In this document: positions 1 through 6,504 of the stretch, piece after piece | How positions within the stretch are numbered: the stretch's first letter is position 1 | Layout of the letters: each line of letters starts with the position of its first letter | Assembly: GCA_003525905.1 (NCBI GenBank) | Contig: DQIA01000100.1 | Span: forward strand, 1 to 9,595 | Length of the DNA stretch: 9,595 nt | Reading direction: 5' to 3' | From: Clostridiales bacterium | Lineage (GTDB): Bacteria; Bacillota; Clostridia; Oscillospirales; Oscillospiraceae | Notes under the pieces: model-generated | What the model saw: the letters and a program-made list of their open reading frames with translations, nothing else | Database searches by the model: none | Told to the model about the DNA's origin: nothing | Program-made: the position numbers and the translations under genes

Positions 1-588
1 GGACTGGGACAGAATTTCATGAACCCGGCTCTTGGTGCACGTTGCTTTCTTCTGATCTGCTTTGCAGGAAAGATGACAAATTTTGTATACGACGGAGTTA
101 CAGGACCAACTCCTCTGGCGAATCTGAAAGCCGGTGAATCTGTAGATTCATTTGCAATGCTGATCGGTAATACCAGTGGAACGATCGGGGAAACTTCTGT
201 CATCGCACTGATGATCGGAGCAATGTTCCTGATCCTTATGGGAGTGATCGATCTGCGGATTCCCGGAACTTACATATTAACATTTGTCATTTTTATTTCT
301 TTATTTGGCGGTCATGGATTTGACCCACAGTACATTACTGCACACTTATGCGGTGGCGGACTCATGCTCGGTGCATGGTTTATGGCAACAGATTATGTGA
401 CTGCTCCGATTACGAGCAAAGGAAAGATTTTGTATGGCATTTGTATGGGAATCTTAACCGGACTGTTCCGTTTGTTCGGAGCTTCGGCAGAAGGGGTATC
501 TTATGCAATCATCATCAGTAACCTTTTGGTTCCGTTGATCGAGAAGGTTACTCTTCCGAAACCTTTCGGTAAAGGAGGAGAAAAGTAA
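1..588 (+). CDS. rnfD: RnfD, electron transport complex membrane subunit (5' end outside window)
   Basis: This is the C-terminal 195 residues of RnfD, an integral membrane flavoprotein of the Rnf complex, which couples electron transfer from reduced ferredoxin to NAD+ with Na+ or H+ transport. The frame is open from base 1 and reads GLGQNFMNPALGAR, a typical RnfD/NqrB stretch, so the Met at 19 is internal and not the start. Several hydrophobic membrane spans follow. A DGVTGPTPL motif at about 91-117 matches the site where the family carries covalently bound FMN; the acceptor Thr (109-111) is kept, but the usual Ala before it is Pro. The family's GHGFDPQYITAHLCGGG-type stretch is also present. 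The stop TAA overlaps the rnfG start by one base, so the two genes are translationally coupled. Codon use is AT-leaning, unlike everything after about 790. The family call is secure. Confidence 0.93.
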   Translation, partial: GLGQNFMNPALGARCFLLICFAGKMTNFVYDGVTGPTPLANLKAGESVDSFAMLIGNTSGTIGETSVIALMIGAMFLILMGVIDLRIPGTYILTFVIFISLFGGHGFDPQYITAHLCGGGLMLGAWFMATDYVTAPITSKGKILYGICMGILTGLFRLFGASAEGVSYAIIISNLLVPLIEKVTLPKPFGKGGEK

Positions 589-1118
589 TGAATAAAATTG
601 TTAAAAACACGTTGATTCTGACAGCGATCACTGTTGTTGCGGGTCTCCTTCTCGGAGTTGTATATGGTGTGACAAAAGATCCGATCGCGAAAGCACAGGA
701 GGAGGCAAAACAGGAAGCATTTCGTTCTGTTCTTTCAGATGCAGAGACATTTGAATCGGATACAGAATTTGATGCTGATGCAGCTTCTGCTCGTGTGCTA
801 CGGGCAGTTTTCGCTGCAGTTTTTGCCGTTCCTGAGCGGAAAGCTGCAGCTGCTGCTCCCGGCGGCGCTGCTGGGCCTGCAGATGCTGCTGTCGGCCGAC
901 GCCCTGTGGCAGGGCGTGCGCGATCTCGTGCACCCGAGCCTCTATACGCCGGGGGCCGTGCTGTGTGTGCTGGCGCTTTTGGACAGCGTGCAGCAGCTCT
1001 CCGCCGGAACGCCGGGCTACGCCGCCCCGGCAGCCCTTGTGCTGTTCGGCCTGCTCCACGCCCTGACGCGCGAGCGCGAGGGCCTGACCCGCACGCTGCG
1101 CGCCGTCTGCGGCTTTGA
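588..1118 (+). CDS. rnfG: RnfG fragment (N-terminal about 65 residues) running out of its own sequence into foreign DNA
   Basis: RnfG is a membrane-anchored, periplasm-facing subunit of the Rnf complex that normally carries covalent FMN on a Thr in an S/T-G-A-T motif. The start ATG at 588 has a strong ribosome binding site (AAAGGAGGAG, 571-580) and overlaps the rnfD stop. Residues 1-65 look genuine: a short basic N-terminus, one membrane span (TLILTAITVVAGLLLGVVYG), then a KDPIAKAQEEAKQEAF stretch typical of RnfG. After roughly FDADAAS (about 785) the reading turns into Ala/Arg/Gly/Pro-rich text that is only an out-of-frame reading of the P-type-ATPase-like gene, ending by chance at 1118. The FMN-binding domain and its SGAT motif are absent. 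The natural gene would be about 190-210 codons. Treat only 588 to about 785 as rnfG; the rest is not a real protein sequence. Confidence 0.8.
   Translation: MNKIVKNTLILTAITVVAGLLLGVVYGVTKDPIAKAQEEAKQEAFRSVLSDAETFESDTEFDADAASARVLRAVFAAVFAVPERKAAAAAPGGAAGPADAAVGRRPVAGRARSRAPEPLYAGGRAVCAGAFGQRAAALRRNAGLRRPGSPCAVRPAPRPDARARGPDPHAARRLRL
770..800. other. Junction between two unlike genomes
   Basis: Left of this point the coding frame of rnfG has mixed third positions. Right of it the coding frame shifts (+1 relative to 588) and third positions become almost all G or C. Both genes are cut at the same place: rnfG loses its C-terminal two thirds and the following membrane protein loses its start. The text across the join (GATGCTGATGCAGCTTCTGC, 771-790) is plausible in both frames, so a short shared sequence may have bridged the two. 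A metagenome assembly chimera fits best; a real deletion or recombination cannot be excluded from sequence alone. The exact base is uncertain by 10-20. Confidence 0.75.
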
Positions 1119-2304
1119 CCGGCCGCTCGGCGTGCGCCATGTGCCGCAGCTCCTGCCGGACGAGGACGGCCTGCGCTGCGCACCCGGTGATACCCGCGAC
1201 TTTATGCGTCATCTCTCCGACCCGGACCCCGCCGCGCGCACCTTCCGGATCTACACGCTCCTTGCCCTGCCCGGCACGCTGCTCGCCGCGCTGGCCCTGT
1301 CGCGCCTTGGCTCGATGGGCTTTGTGCGCTGCTGGCTCATCCTGCTGCTCGGCGCGACGCCCTGCGCCGCCATGCTGTCGTTCGCGCGGCCGTTTTCCGC
1401 GCTGGCGCGGCGGCTGGCCTCGTTCGGCGCGGCCCTGTGCGGCTGGCATGGGGCCCGCGTCCTCGGCGGAAAGCACACCGTCATCCTCCGCGACGAGGAT
1501 GTGTTCCCCGCGAACAACATCACCTCCAGCGGTATGAAGCTCTACGGCACGCTGCCCGCCGGGCAGGTGCTGTCCTACGCGCTTGCCGCGCTCGAGGCGG
1601 CGCAGGATCCCCTCGCCGCCCTGTTCGACCGGCTGCTGCAGGCCCAGTTCGGCCGCCGCTGCCGCGCGGACGCCTATCGCTGCTATGACGGCGGCGGCAT
1701 CGGCGCGCAGATCGGGCAGGACGTCGTCCTTGTCGGCTCGCTGCCGTTCATGCGCAGCATGGGCGTGCACATGTCCGACGGCGCGCGTGTGCGGCAGGCC
1801 GTTTATGTGTCCGTCAACGGTGAGCTGGCCGGAATTTTTGCCGTGAAATACAAGCCGAGCGCTTCGACCCGCGCCGGGCTGCGCGCCCTGCTGGCCAATC
1901 CCGGCAACTCCGTCATCCTCGCCACGCGGGACTTCCTCATCACGCCGGAGCTGCTCGCGGCACGCTATGAGCTGGCCGTCGGCGGCATCGCCTTCCCCGT
2001 CTACTCCGAGCGGCTGCGCCTGTCTGAGGCCGTCGGCGGCGAGGCGGACGCGCAGGGCGCGCTCATCGCCAAGGAGACGTTCGGGGCCTTTGCCTCGGCC
2101 GTTGCCGCCGCGCAGACGCTGCGCAGCACAACGCGCTTCTCCACGGTTCTGAGCCTGCTGTCCGGCATTCTGGGCCTCGGGCTGTGTGCCCTGCTGCTCT
2201 ACTGGGGCTCGGCGGCCGCCGTTTCGCCGTTCCACATTGCCGCGTTCCAGCTCATCTGGGCACTTGTGGCCGGTTTTCTGTCCGGTATTCTGCAAAGACT
2301 CTGA
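778..2304 (+). CDS. Degenerate P-type ATPase-like membrane protein, catalytic motifs lost; 5' end missing
   Basis: The layout follows a P1-type (heavy-metal-type) ATPase. Paired hydrophobic spans come first (about 840-1065), then two more spans (about 1250-1380) ending in TPCA at 1357-1368, the place of the CPC/TPC metal-site motif. Cytoplasmic-domain text follows, and two final spans (about 2140-2300). The catalytic signatures are altered: DKTGT is DEDVF (1492-1506); the HP motif (SEHPLA) is AQDPLA with His replaced by Asp (near 1603-1617); TGDN in the hinge is ATRDF (1921-1935); GDGxND is not seen. The actuator region between spans is very short, with no TGE. The nucleotide-domain-like GGGIGAQIGQDVVLVGS and VYVSVNGELAGIFAV are recognisable. 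It probably cannot pump by the usual phosphorylation cycle; a regulatory or structural role is inferred. The frame is also open from an ATG at 739, but that lies in rnfG sequence. The Met at 778 sits at the junction, so the true start is lost. Confidence 0.7.
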   Translation: MQLLLVCYGQFSLQFLPFLSGKLQLLLPAALLGLQMLLSADALWQGVRDLVHPSLYTPGAVLCVLALLDSVQQLSAGTPGYAAPAALVLFGLLHALTREREGLTRTLRAVCGFDRPLGVRHVPQLLPDEDGLRCAPGDTRDFMRHLSDPDPAARTFRIYTLLALPGTLLAALALSRLGSMGFVRCWLILLLGATPCAAMLSFARPFSALARRLASFGAALCGWHGARVLGGKHTVILRDEDVFPANNITSSGMKLYGTLPAGQVLSYALAALEAAQDPLAALFDRLLQAQFGRRCRADAYRCYDGGGIGAQIGQDVVLVGSLPFMRSMGVHMSDGARVRQAVYVSVNGELAGIFAVKYKPSASTRAGLRALLANPGNSVILATRDFLITPELLAARYELAVGGIAFPVYSERLRLSEAVGGEADAQGALIAKETFGAFASAVAAAQTLRSTTRFSTVLSLLSGILGLGLCALLLYWGSAAAVSPFHIAAFQLIWALVAGFLSGILQRL

Positions 2305-2372
2305 ATTTTTGGCTCGTTTGCACAAAAGCAAGTAATATTATTCGTGCACTTTTCACAATTCTGTAATTATAA

Positions 2373-2401
2373 TTGAAAAACGCTGGGAAATCGTGTATAA
2401 T
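2373..2401 (+). promoter_or_regulatory. Sigma-A-type promoter of the EF-G-like gene
   Basis: TTGAAA (2373-2378), a 17-base spacer and a perfect TATAAT (2396-2401) lie 87 bases before the start codon at 2489. Transcription should begin near 2408, leaving a leader of about 80 bases. The gene is therefore expressed independently of the ATPase-like gene that ends at 2304. No clear terminator is seen in the 68 bases between that stop and the -35 box. Confidence 0.8.
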
Positions 2402-2488
2402 AAATTCAATTGTGGCACGGAATCGATATGCCGCCCGCAGCGGGAGGGCATCTTGGCCTCTGCGCTGTTTAGAAAGGAGTTTTCAACT

Positions 2489-4552
2489 ATGTACACTGCG
2501 AAGGATATCCGCAACCTTGCTCTGCTGGGCCACGGCGGCGACGGCAAGTCCGCCCTGTGCGAGAGCATGCTTTATGTGACCAAAGCGATCACCCGTCTCG
2601 GCAAGCGCGCCGACGGCACGACCGTTTCTGACTTTGATGACGAAGAGAAGAAGAGACAATACTCTATCAAGACGTCTGTCATCCCCGTCGAATTCGGCGG
2701 CTGCAAGCTCAACGTACTGGACAACCCCGGCTACTTTGACTTTGCTGCAGAGATCGTACAGTCCCTGCGCGTTGCGGATGCCGGCCTGATCTGCCTGACC
2801 GCGAAGTCCGGCATCGCCGTCGGCACCGAGAAGGGCTGGAAATCCCTGGCCGACGCCGGTCTGCCCGCAATGTTCTATGTTTCGAAGCTCGACGAGGAGC
2901 ATGCGAACTTCTTCAATACGTTCGACTCCCTGCGCGATATCTTCGGCGCCTCCGTCATCCCCTTCACGTTCCCGATCCTGCACGGCGAAGAGGCCGTCGG
3001 CGTTGTCGATCTCGTCTCCAAGAAGGCCTACGACGTCTCCGGCAAGGAGATCGCTCTGCCCGCCGAGGCGGAAGAGAAGATCGAAGAGTACATGGCCGAG
3101 CTGAATGAGCAGGTCGCCGAGACCGACGAAGCCCTCATGGAGAAGTTCTTCATGGAGGAGCCGTTCACCGAAGAAGAGCTGCTCAAGGGCATCAAGGAAG
3201 GCATCCGTCAGCGCTCCGTCACGCCGGTCTTCTGCGGCTGCGCGATGAACGGCCTCGGCACCGCCGCCCTGCTGGACAACCTCGTCCGCTTTGCTCCGTC
3301 CCCGCTGGAGGGCAAGCCCGCCGTCCGCGTCGACGAGGAAGGCAAGGAGTCCGAGTTCCCGCTGAATCCCGACGGCCCCGCAACCGCGTTCGTGTTCAAC
3401 ACCGTCGCCGACCAGTACGGCAAGAACTCCTACTTCAAGGTCCTCTCCGGCAACATCGAAGACACCATGACCGTTGTTAACGCCCGCACCGGCGACAATG
3501 AAAAGCTCGGCAACACGTTCTTCCCGAAGGGCAAGGACAACGCCAAGACCGCGAAGGTCTGCTGCGGCGACATCGGCGTGTTCACGAAGCTCGCCTCCGT
3601 CCGCACCGGCGACACGCTCTGCCAGCCCGGCAAGCTCGTCACCATCAAGCCCATGACCTATGCAGAGCCCTGCTACCGCATGGCCATCTACGCCAAGACG
3701 AAGGGGCAGGAAGACAAGGTCGCCGCCGGTCTCGTCAAGCTGAACGAGGAAGACGCCTCCTTCACCTACGGCAACGATCCGGAGACGAAAGAAATGATCA
3801 TCGCCGGTGTCTGCGACATCCACCTGAGCGTCATCATTGCCAAGCTCCTGAGCAAGTATAAGGTCGAGGCCGAGCTCCGCCCGGCAAAGATTGCCTACCG
3901 CGAGACCATCAAGAAGAAGGTCGAGATCCACGGCCGTCACAAGAAGCAGTCCGGCGGCCACGGCCAGTTCGGCGACGTTTACATCCGCTTCGAGCCGCAG
4001 AGCGAGTCCGAGGACATGATCTTCGCCGATGAGACCGTCGGCGGCTGCGTGCCGAAGAACTTCATCCCGTCCGTCGAAAAGGGCCTGCGCAACTGCATCG
4101 GCAAGGGCGTTCTGGCCGGTTATCCGGTCGTGTTCCTGAAGTCCACGCTGTACTTCGGCTCCTATCACCCCGTTGATTCCTCCGATATGGCGTTCCAGAC
4201 CGCTGCCGGCATCGCCTACAAGGAAGGCCTGCCCACCGCCGGTCCGACCCTGCTCGAGCCGATCGGCGAGCTGAAGGTCTTCATCCCGGACGCCAACATG
4301 GGCGATATCATCGGCGACCTCAACAAGCGCCGCGGCCGCGTGATGGGCATGAACCCCGATCCCGACAACCGCGGTTGGCAGATCGTCGAGGCCGAGGTAC
4401 CCATGGGCGAAATGAGCAGCTACGCCATCGACCTGCGCTCCATGTCGCAGGGCCGCGGCTCCTACAGCCTCAAGTTCGTCCGCTACGAGGAGGTCCCGCA
4501 GATCAATCAGGCGAAGATCATCGAGGACGCCAAGAAGGCAGACGAGGAATAA
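2489..4552 (+). CDS. Elongation factor G-like translational GTPase (EF-G paralogue)
   Basis: This 687-residue protein has the full EF-G layout: a GTP-binding domain, beta-barrel domain II (about 330-400), and domains III-V. Domain IV carries HKKQSGGHGQFGDVYIRF and domain V carries GRGSYSLKFVRYEEVP. The length fits EF-G (about 690-700). It acts in the cytoplasm on the ribosome by homology. GTPase motifs differ from canonical EF-G: P-loop GHGGDGKSA (residues 14-22) instead of AHIDAGKTT, DNPGYFDF instead of DTPGHVDF (from residue 78), SKLD instead of NKxD (132-135), and YSIKTS where GITI would be. This pattern matches the EF-G-like (EF-G2 type) paralogue group rather than the housekeeping fusA of the str operon, and no ribosomal genes are nearby. 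The start at 2489 is chosen for AAAGGAG at 2473-2479. The frame is open upstream to an ATG at 2393, but that lies inside the promoter. The exact role is unknown. Confidence 0.9.
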   Translation: MYTAKDIRNLALLGHGGDGKSALCESMLYVTKAITRLGKRADGTTVSDFDDEEKKRQYSIKTSVIPVEFGGCKLNVLDNPGYFDFAAEIVQSLRVADAGLICLTAKSGIAVGTEKGWKSLADAGLPAMFYVSKLDEEHANFFNTFDSLRDIFGASVIPFTFPILHGEEAVGVVDLVSKKAYDVSGKEIALPAEAEEKIEEYMAELNEQVAETDEALMEKFFMEEPFTEEELLKGIKEGIRQRSVTPVFCGCAMNGLGTAALLDNLVRFAPSPLEGKPAVRVDEEGKESEFPLNPDGPATAFVFNTVADQYGKNSYFKVLSGNIEDTMTVVNARTGDNEKLGNTFFPKGKDNAKTAKVCCGDIGVFTKLASVRTGDTLCQPGKLVTIKPMTYAEPCYRMAIYAKTKGQEDKVAAGLVKLNEEDASFTYGNDPETKEMIIAGVCDIHLSVIIAKLLSKYKVEAELRPAKIAYRETIKKKVEIHGRHKKQSGGHGQFGDVYIRFEPQSESEDMIFADETVGGCVPKNFIPSVEKGLRNCIGKGVLAGYPVVFLKSTLYFGSYHPVDSSDMAFQTAAGIAYKEGLPTAGPTLLEPIGELKVFIPDANMGDIIGDLNKRRGRVMGMNPDPDNRGWQIVEAEVPMGEMSSYAIDLRSMSQGRGSYSLKFVRYEEVPQINQAKIIEDAKKADEE

Positions 4553-4564
4553 TCCAGAAATCAC

Positions 4565-4596
4565 AATGGCCGGTGCGAGAATTCGCACCGGCCATT
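4565..4596. terminator. Bidirectional terminator between convergent genes
   Basis: A perfect 14-base-pair stem (AATGGCCGGTGCGA with TCGCACCGGCCATT) encloses a 4-base loop, GAAT. It begins 12 bases after the EF-G-like stop and ends 2 bases before the stop of the minus-strand hydrolase gene. T-rich sequence follows on the plus strand (TTTATTAT, then TTCTTTT); the minus strand has a weaker T-rich run. Confidence 0.88.
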
Positions 4597-4598
4597 TA

Positions 4599-5345
4599 TT
4601 ATCGCTTCTTTTCACATTGCTGCAGCATGGCACGGAAGCCGCACTGCAGCAGCGGCAGGTCCTCCTGCGCTTCGTAATAGGCGTGCCCGGAGTGCGGGAG
4701 CATCGTGACGACAGCCTGCGGGACATCCGCAAACTCCCGCGCGCTCCGCACGGAGACAAGCTCGTCCCGTTCCGAAAAATACGCCCGGCAGGGCACGGCG
4801 AGCTGCCGCACGAGCGGCCGCGTCCGGCGGATCTCACCGAACAGCTCGAAAAAGCGCGGCGGCCAGCCGGCATAGTGCAGCACATTGCGGTCCCGCTCCA
4901 CGCCATAGGCCGCAACCGCCGCCTGCCCCCACGGGTCCCTCGGCGTGCCGCCGAAATTCAGCCACGCATTGCGCAGCGCGCGGGGACGGACGTGCACATG
5001 GAGCGGCACATTCAGCAGGAACAGGCCCTCGACCGGCGAACGCACGGCCTCCTGCACGGCAAACAGCGTCCCCATGGAATGCGCCGCGATCACGACCGTC
5101 TCATGCTGTGCGCGCAGCTCGGCAAATGCCTGCCGGGTCTGCTCCCGCCAGACCGCCATGGAGGCCGCAGAGAAATCCCGCGCACCACCGCCATGCCCCT
5201 GCAGAAGCAGATTGCAGAAGGACCAATCCTGCGGCACGAGCGGCAGGAAGGGGGCAAACTGCGCGGGCGACCCGAGGATGCCGTGCACGAACAGCACCGC
5301 GCAGGCTGCGCCAGGCAAAAGGCGCTTTTCCGTCTCGCGTATCAT
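4599..5345 (-). CDS. Alpha/beta hydrolase (serine esterase/lipase-like)
   Basis: The 248-residue protein has the alpha/beta hydrolase landmarks in order: the oxyanion-side motif VLFVHGILGS (residues 17-26, HG at 21-22), GHGGG at 50-54, the nucleophile elbow AHSMG with Ser90, the acid Asp194 in SERDELV, and the catalytic His221 in PHSGHAYYE. Length and motifs fit small monoacylglycerol-lipase or carboxylesterase-type cytoplasmic enzymes; the substrate cannot be told. No signal peptide is seen. The start at 5345 is preferred because GGAGGAG lies 6 bases before it. An in-frame ATG at 5369 would add 8 residues and overlap the stop of the upstream deacetylase gene (ATGA), but has no Shine-Dalgarno sequence. 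It is the second gene of an operon with the polysaccharide deacetylase and probably shares its promoter at 6285-6313, so the pair may act on one acylated glycan or lipid; this is inference. Confidence 0.88.
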   Translation of the reverse strand: MIRETEKRLLPGAACAVLFVHGILGSPAQFAPFLPLVPQDWSFCNLLLQGHGGGARDFSAASMAVWREQTRQAFAELRAQHETVVIAAHSMGTLFAVQEAVRSPVEGLFLLNVPLHVHVRPRALRNAWLNFGGTPRDPWGQAAVAAYGVERDRNVLHYAGWPPRFFELFGEIRRTRPLVRQLAVPCRAYFSERDELVSVRSAREFADVPQAVVTMLPHSGHAYYEAQEDLPLLQCGFRAMLQQCEKKR

Positions 5346-5365
5346 GGTGGCTCCTCCGTTCAAGT

Positions 5366-6232
5366 TCATTTTCGCTCAGACTTGTTCTCCATTCGCTCAG
5401 CAAGCTCGTCGAACGTGACAAATCGATAGCCGAGTGTACGGAGCAGACTGATGATAGCCTCGACCCTCCGGCGGTAGGTCAGCAGGCCGTGGTGGAGATA
5501 ATAGCGGTCATAGAGCTTCAGTCCCGCAAGCTCCGGCTGATGCTGCCGCGAAAGCTCAAACGGATGCAGATAAAACACATAGTAATCCTGTTCGCGCAGA
5601 TAGCTGCGCAGGAGCGGCAGGACAAAGCTCCAGTTGCTCAGGCGCATATAGCCGCCGCCGGAGATCGGGTAATTCTGCCCGAACAGGCGCTGGCACGACA
5701 GGCTGAACTCGTAAAAATCGCCCTTGCGGAAGATGCCGGGGCGCAGCTCGCGGTAGCTCGTCATGTCCAGATGCTTCACATGGCGCGCGGCCGGGAAGTC
5801 CATCCGGCTCGAATCGTAGCGGAAGCCAAGCTGCCGCACAATATCGAGCTTTTCCTCGTCCAGTCCGAAGCACGGCGCGCGATAGCCGCTGACCTGCGTG
5901 TGAAAGGCCGCCTCAAGCTGCTGCTTGCCCGCGAGCGTCGCGCGGCGGAAGTGCTCGTCGTCCATGCCGCACGGCGGCACATGCTCCAGCCCGTGCAGCG
6001 CGAGGCGGTGGCCCCGGTCGACATAGCGCTGCACCCGCTCCTGCTCTCGCAGAGCCGTCCGGCAGACGGCGAACATCGTCGCGCGAATTTGATATTGTTC
6101 CAGCAGGCGGATATAGATATCCAGCCCGTCCAGCATGTGCCGCCTCACCCGCTGCCCGGACTTTGCCACGCACTCCGTGTCGGCAAAATCCTCGACATCG
6201 ATCGTGAAAACGGCGTATTTCTCTCTCTTCAT
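5366..6232 (-). CDS. Polysaccharide deacetylase family protein (NodB/CE4 fold)
   Basis: The 288-residue protein is a metal-dependent deacetylase-like enzyme of carbohydrate esterase family 4. Motif 1 is TIDVEDF (residues 10-16, with Asp12 and Asp15 where the catalytic base and metal Asp sit). The metal-binding His pair is in LHGLEH (His80, His84). GYRAP (116-120) and YDSS (139-142) follow, then SGGGYMRL (191-198) and HPFE (223-226). The last two, and the wording of motif 1, resemble the subfamily known from exosortase/PEP-CTERM exopolysaccharide loci more than peptidoglycan deacetylases such as PgdA. There is no signal peptide or membrane anchor, so it should be cytoplasmic and act on a precursor. 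The start at 6232 has only a weak AGCAGGGAA before it, but no alternative start fits motif 1. The next gene begins just after its stop. Deacetylation of a specific sugar is not shown. Confidence 0.88.
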   Translation of the reverse strand: MKREKYAVFTIDVEDFADTECVAKSGQRVRRHMLDGLDIYIRLLEQYQIRATMFAVCRTALREQERVQRYVDRGHRLALHGLEHVPPCGMDDEHFRRATLAGKQQLEAAFHTQVSGYRAPCFGLDEEKLDIVRQLGFRYDSSRMDFPAARHVKHLDMTSYRELRPGIFRKGDFYEFSLSCQRLFGQNYPISGGGYMRLSNWSFVLPLLRSYLREQDYYVFYLHPFELSRQHQPELAGLKLYDRYYLHHGLLTYRRRVEAIISLLRTLGYRFVTFDELAERMENKSERK

Positions 6233-6284
6233 TTCCCTGCTCGCAGTATTCCGGATTGGCAGGCGTTACCCGCCGGGAGTCTCT

Positions 6285-6313
6285 ATTGTAATGCATGTGC
6301 GGGTGGAAGTCAA
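6285..6313 (-). promoter_or_regulatory. Sigma-A-type promoter of the deacetylase-hydrolase operon
   Basis: On the minus strand, TTGACT (6313-6308) is followed by a 17-base spacer and TACAAT (6290-6285). This lies about 50 bases upstream of the deacetylase start at 6232 and just downstream of the terminator of spoIIE, so the operon is transcribed separately from spoIIE. Confidence 0.75.
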
Positions 6314-6341
6314 CCGGCAGGACCACAGGCCGCACGAAAAG

Positions 6342-6378
6342 CAGACGAACCCGGCAGAAATCCCGCCGGGTTCGTCTG
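6342..6378 (-). terminator. Terminator downstream of spoIIE
   Basis: A perfect 14-base-pair stem (CAGACGAACCCGGC with GCCGGGTTCGTCTG) has a 9-base loop. On the minus strand it is followed by CTTTTCG, a short T run. It lies about 127 bases after the spoIIE stop and immediately before the next operon's promoter. Confidence 0.75.
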
Positions 6379-6443
6379 AAATGTGTGATTTGATCGTTTC
6401 TGCGCGAAAATAATCGATTTTTGGGATCGTCCGCACCGAACTT

Positions 6444-6460
6444 GGGAAATATTATTTCCC
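6444..6460. repeat. Small perfect inverted repeat in the spoIIE 3' region
   Basis: GGGAAAT and ATTTCCC form a 7-base-pair dyad around a 3-base centre. It sits in the 126-base gap between the spoIIE stop (6505) and its terminator. No T run follows on either strand, so it is not a terminator. It could be an RNA hairpin or a protein site; nothing shows which. No gene is seen in this gap. Confidence 0.45.
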
Positions 6461-6504
6461 CGCCCGTCTGTTTCGACAGATTATCCTGCCGGAATATGAT
6501 ACCT

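Noticed and set aside
628..2331. Minus-strand open frame of 567 codons opposite the ATPase-like gene
   Set aside because: Its Gln/Arg/Ala-rich text without motifs also spans the genome junction, so it cannot be a natural gene.
2483..4915. Long minus-strand open frame of 810 codons opposite the EF-G-like gene
   Set aside because: It is antisense to a clear EF-G-family gene, has low-complexity Ala/Asp/Leu/Val-rich text and no family motifs. GC-rich coding DNA often leaves such frames open.
5108..6379. Plus-strand open frame of 423 codons opposite the deacetylase and hydrolase
   Set aside because: It covers two well-supported antisense genes and runs through their promoter; the composition is that of a shadow frame.
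6472..6478. Exact TTCGACA, a Spo0A box match; another TGTCGAA at 9284-9290
   Set aside because: A seven-base match is expected by chance in several kilobases. Neither site lies upstream of a gene start; one follows spoIIE and the other is within the CYTH terminator hairpin.
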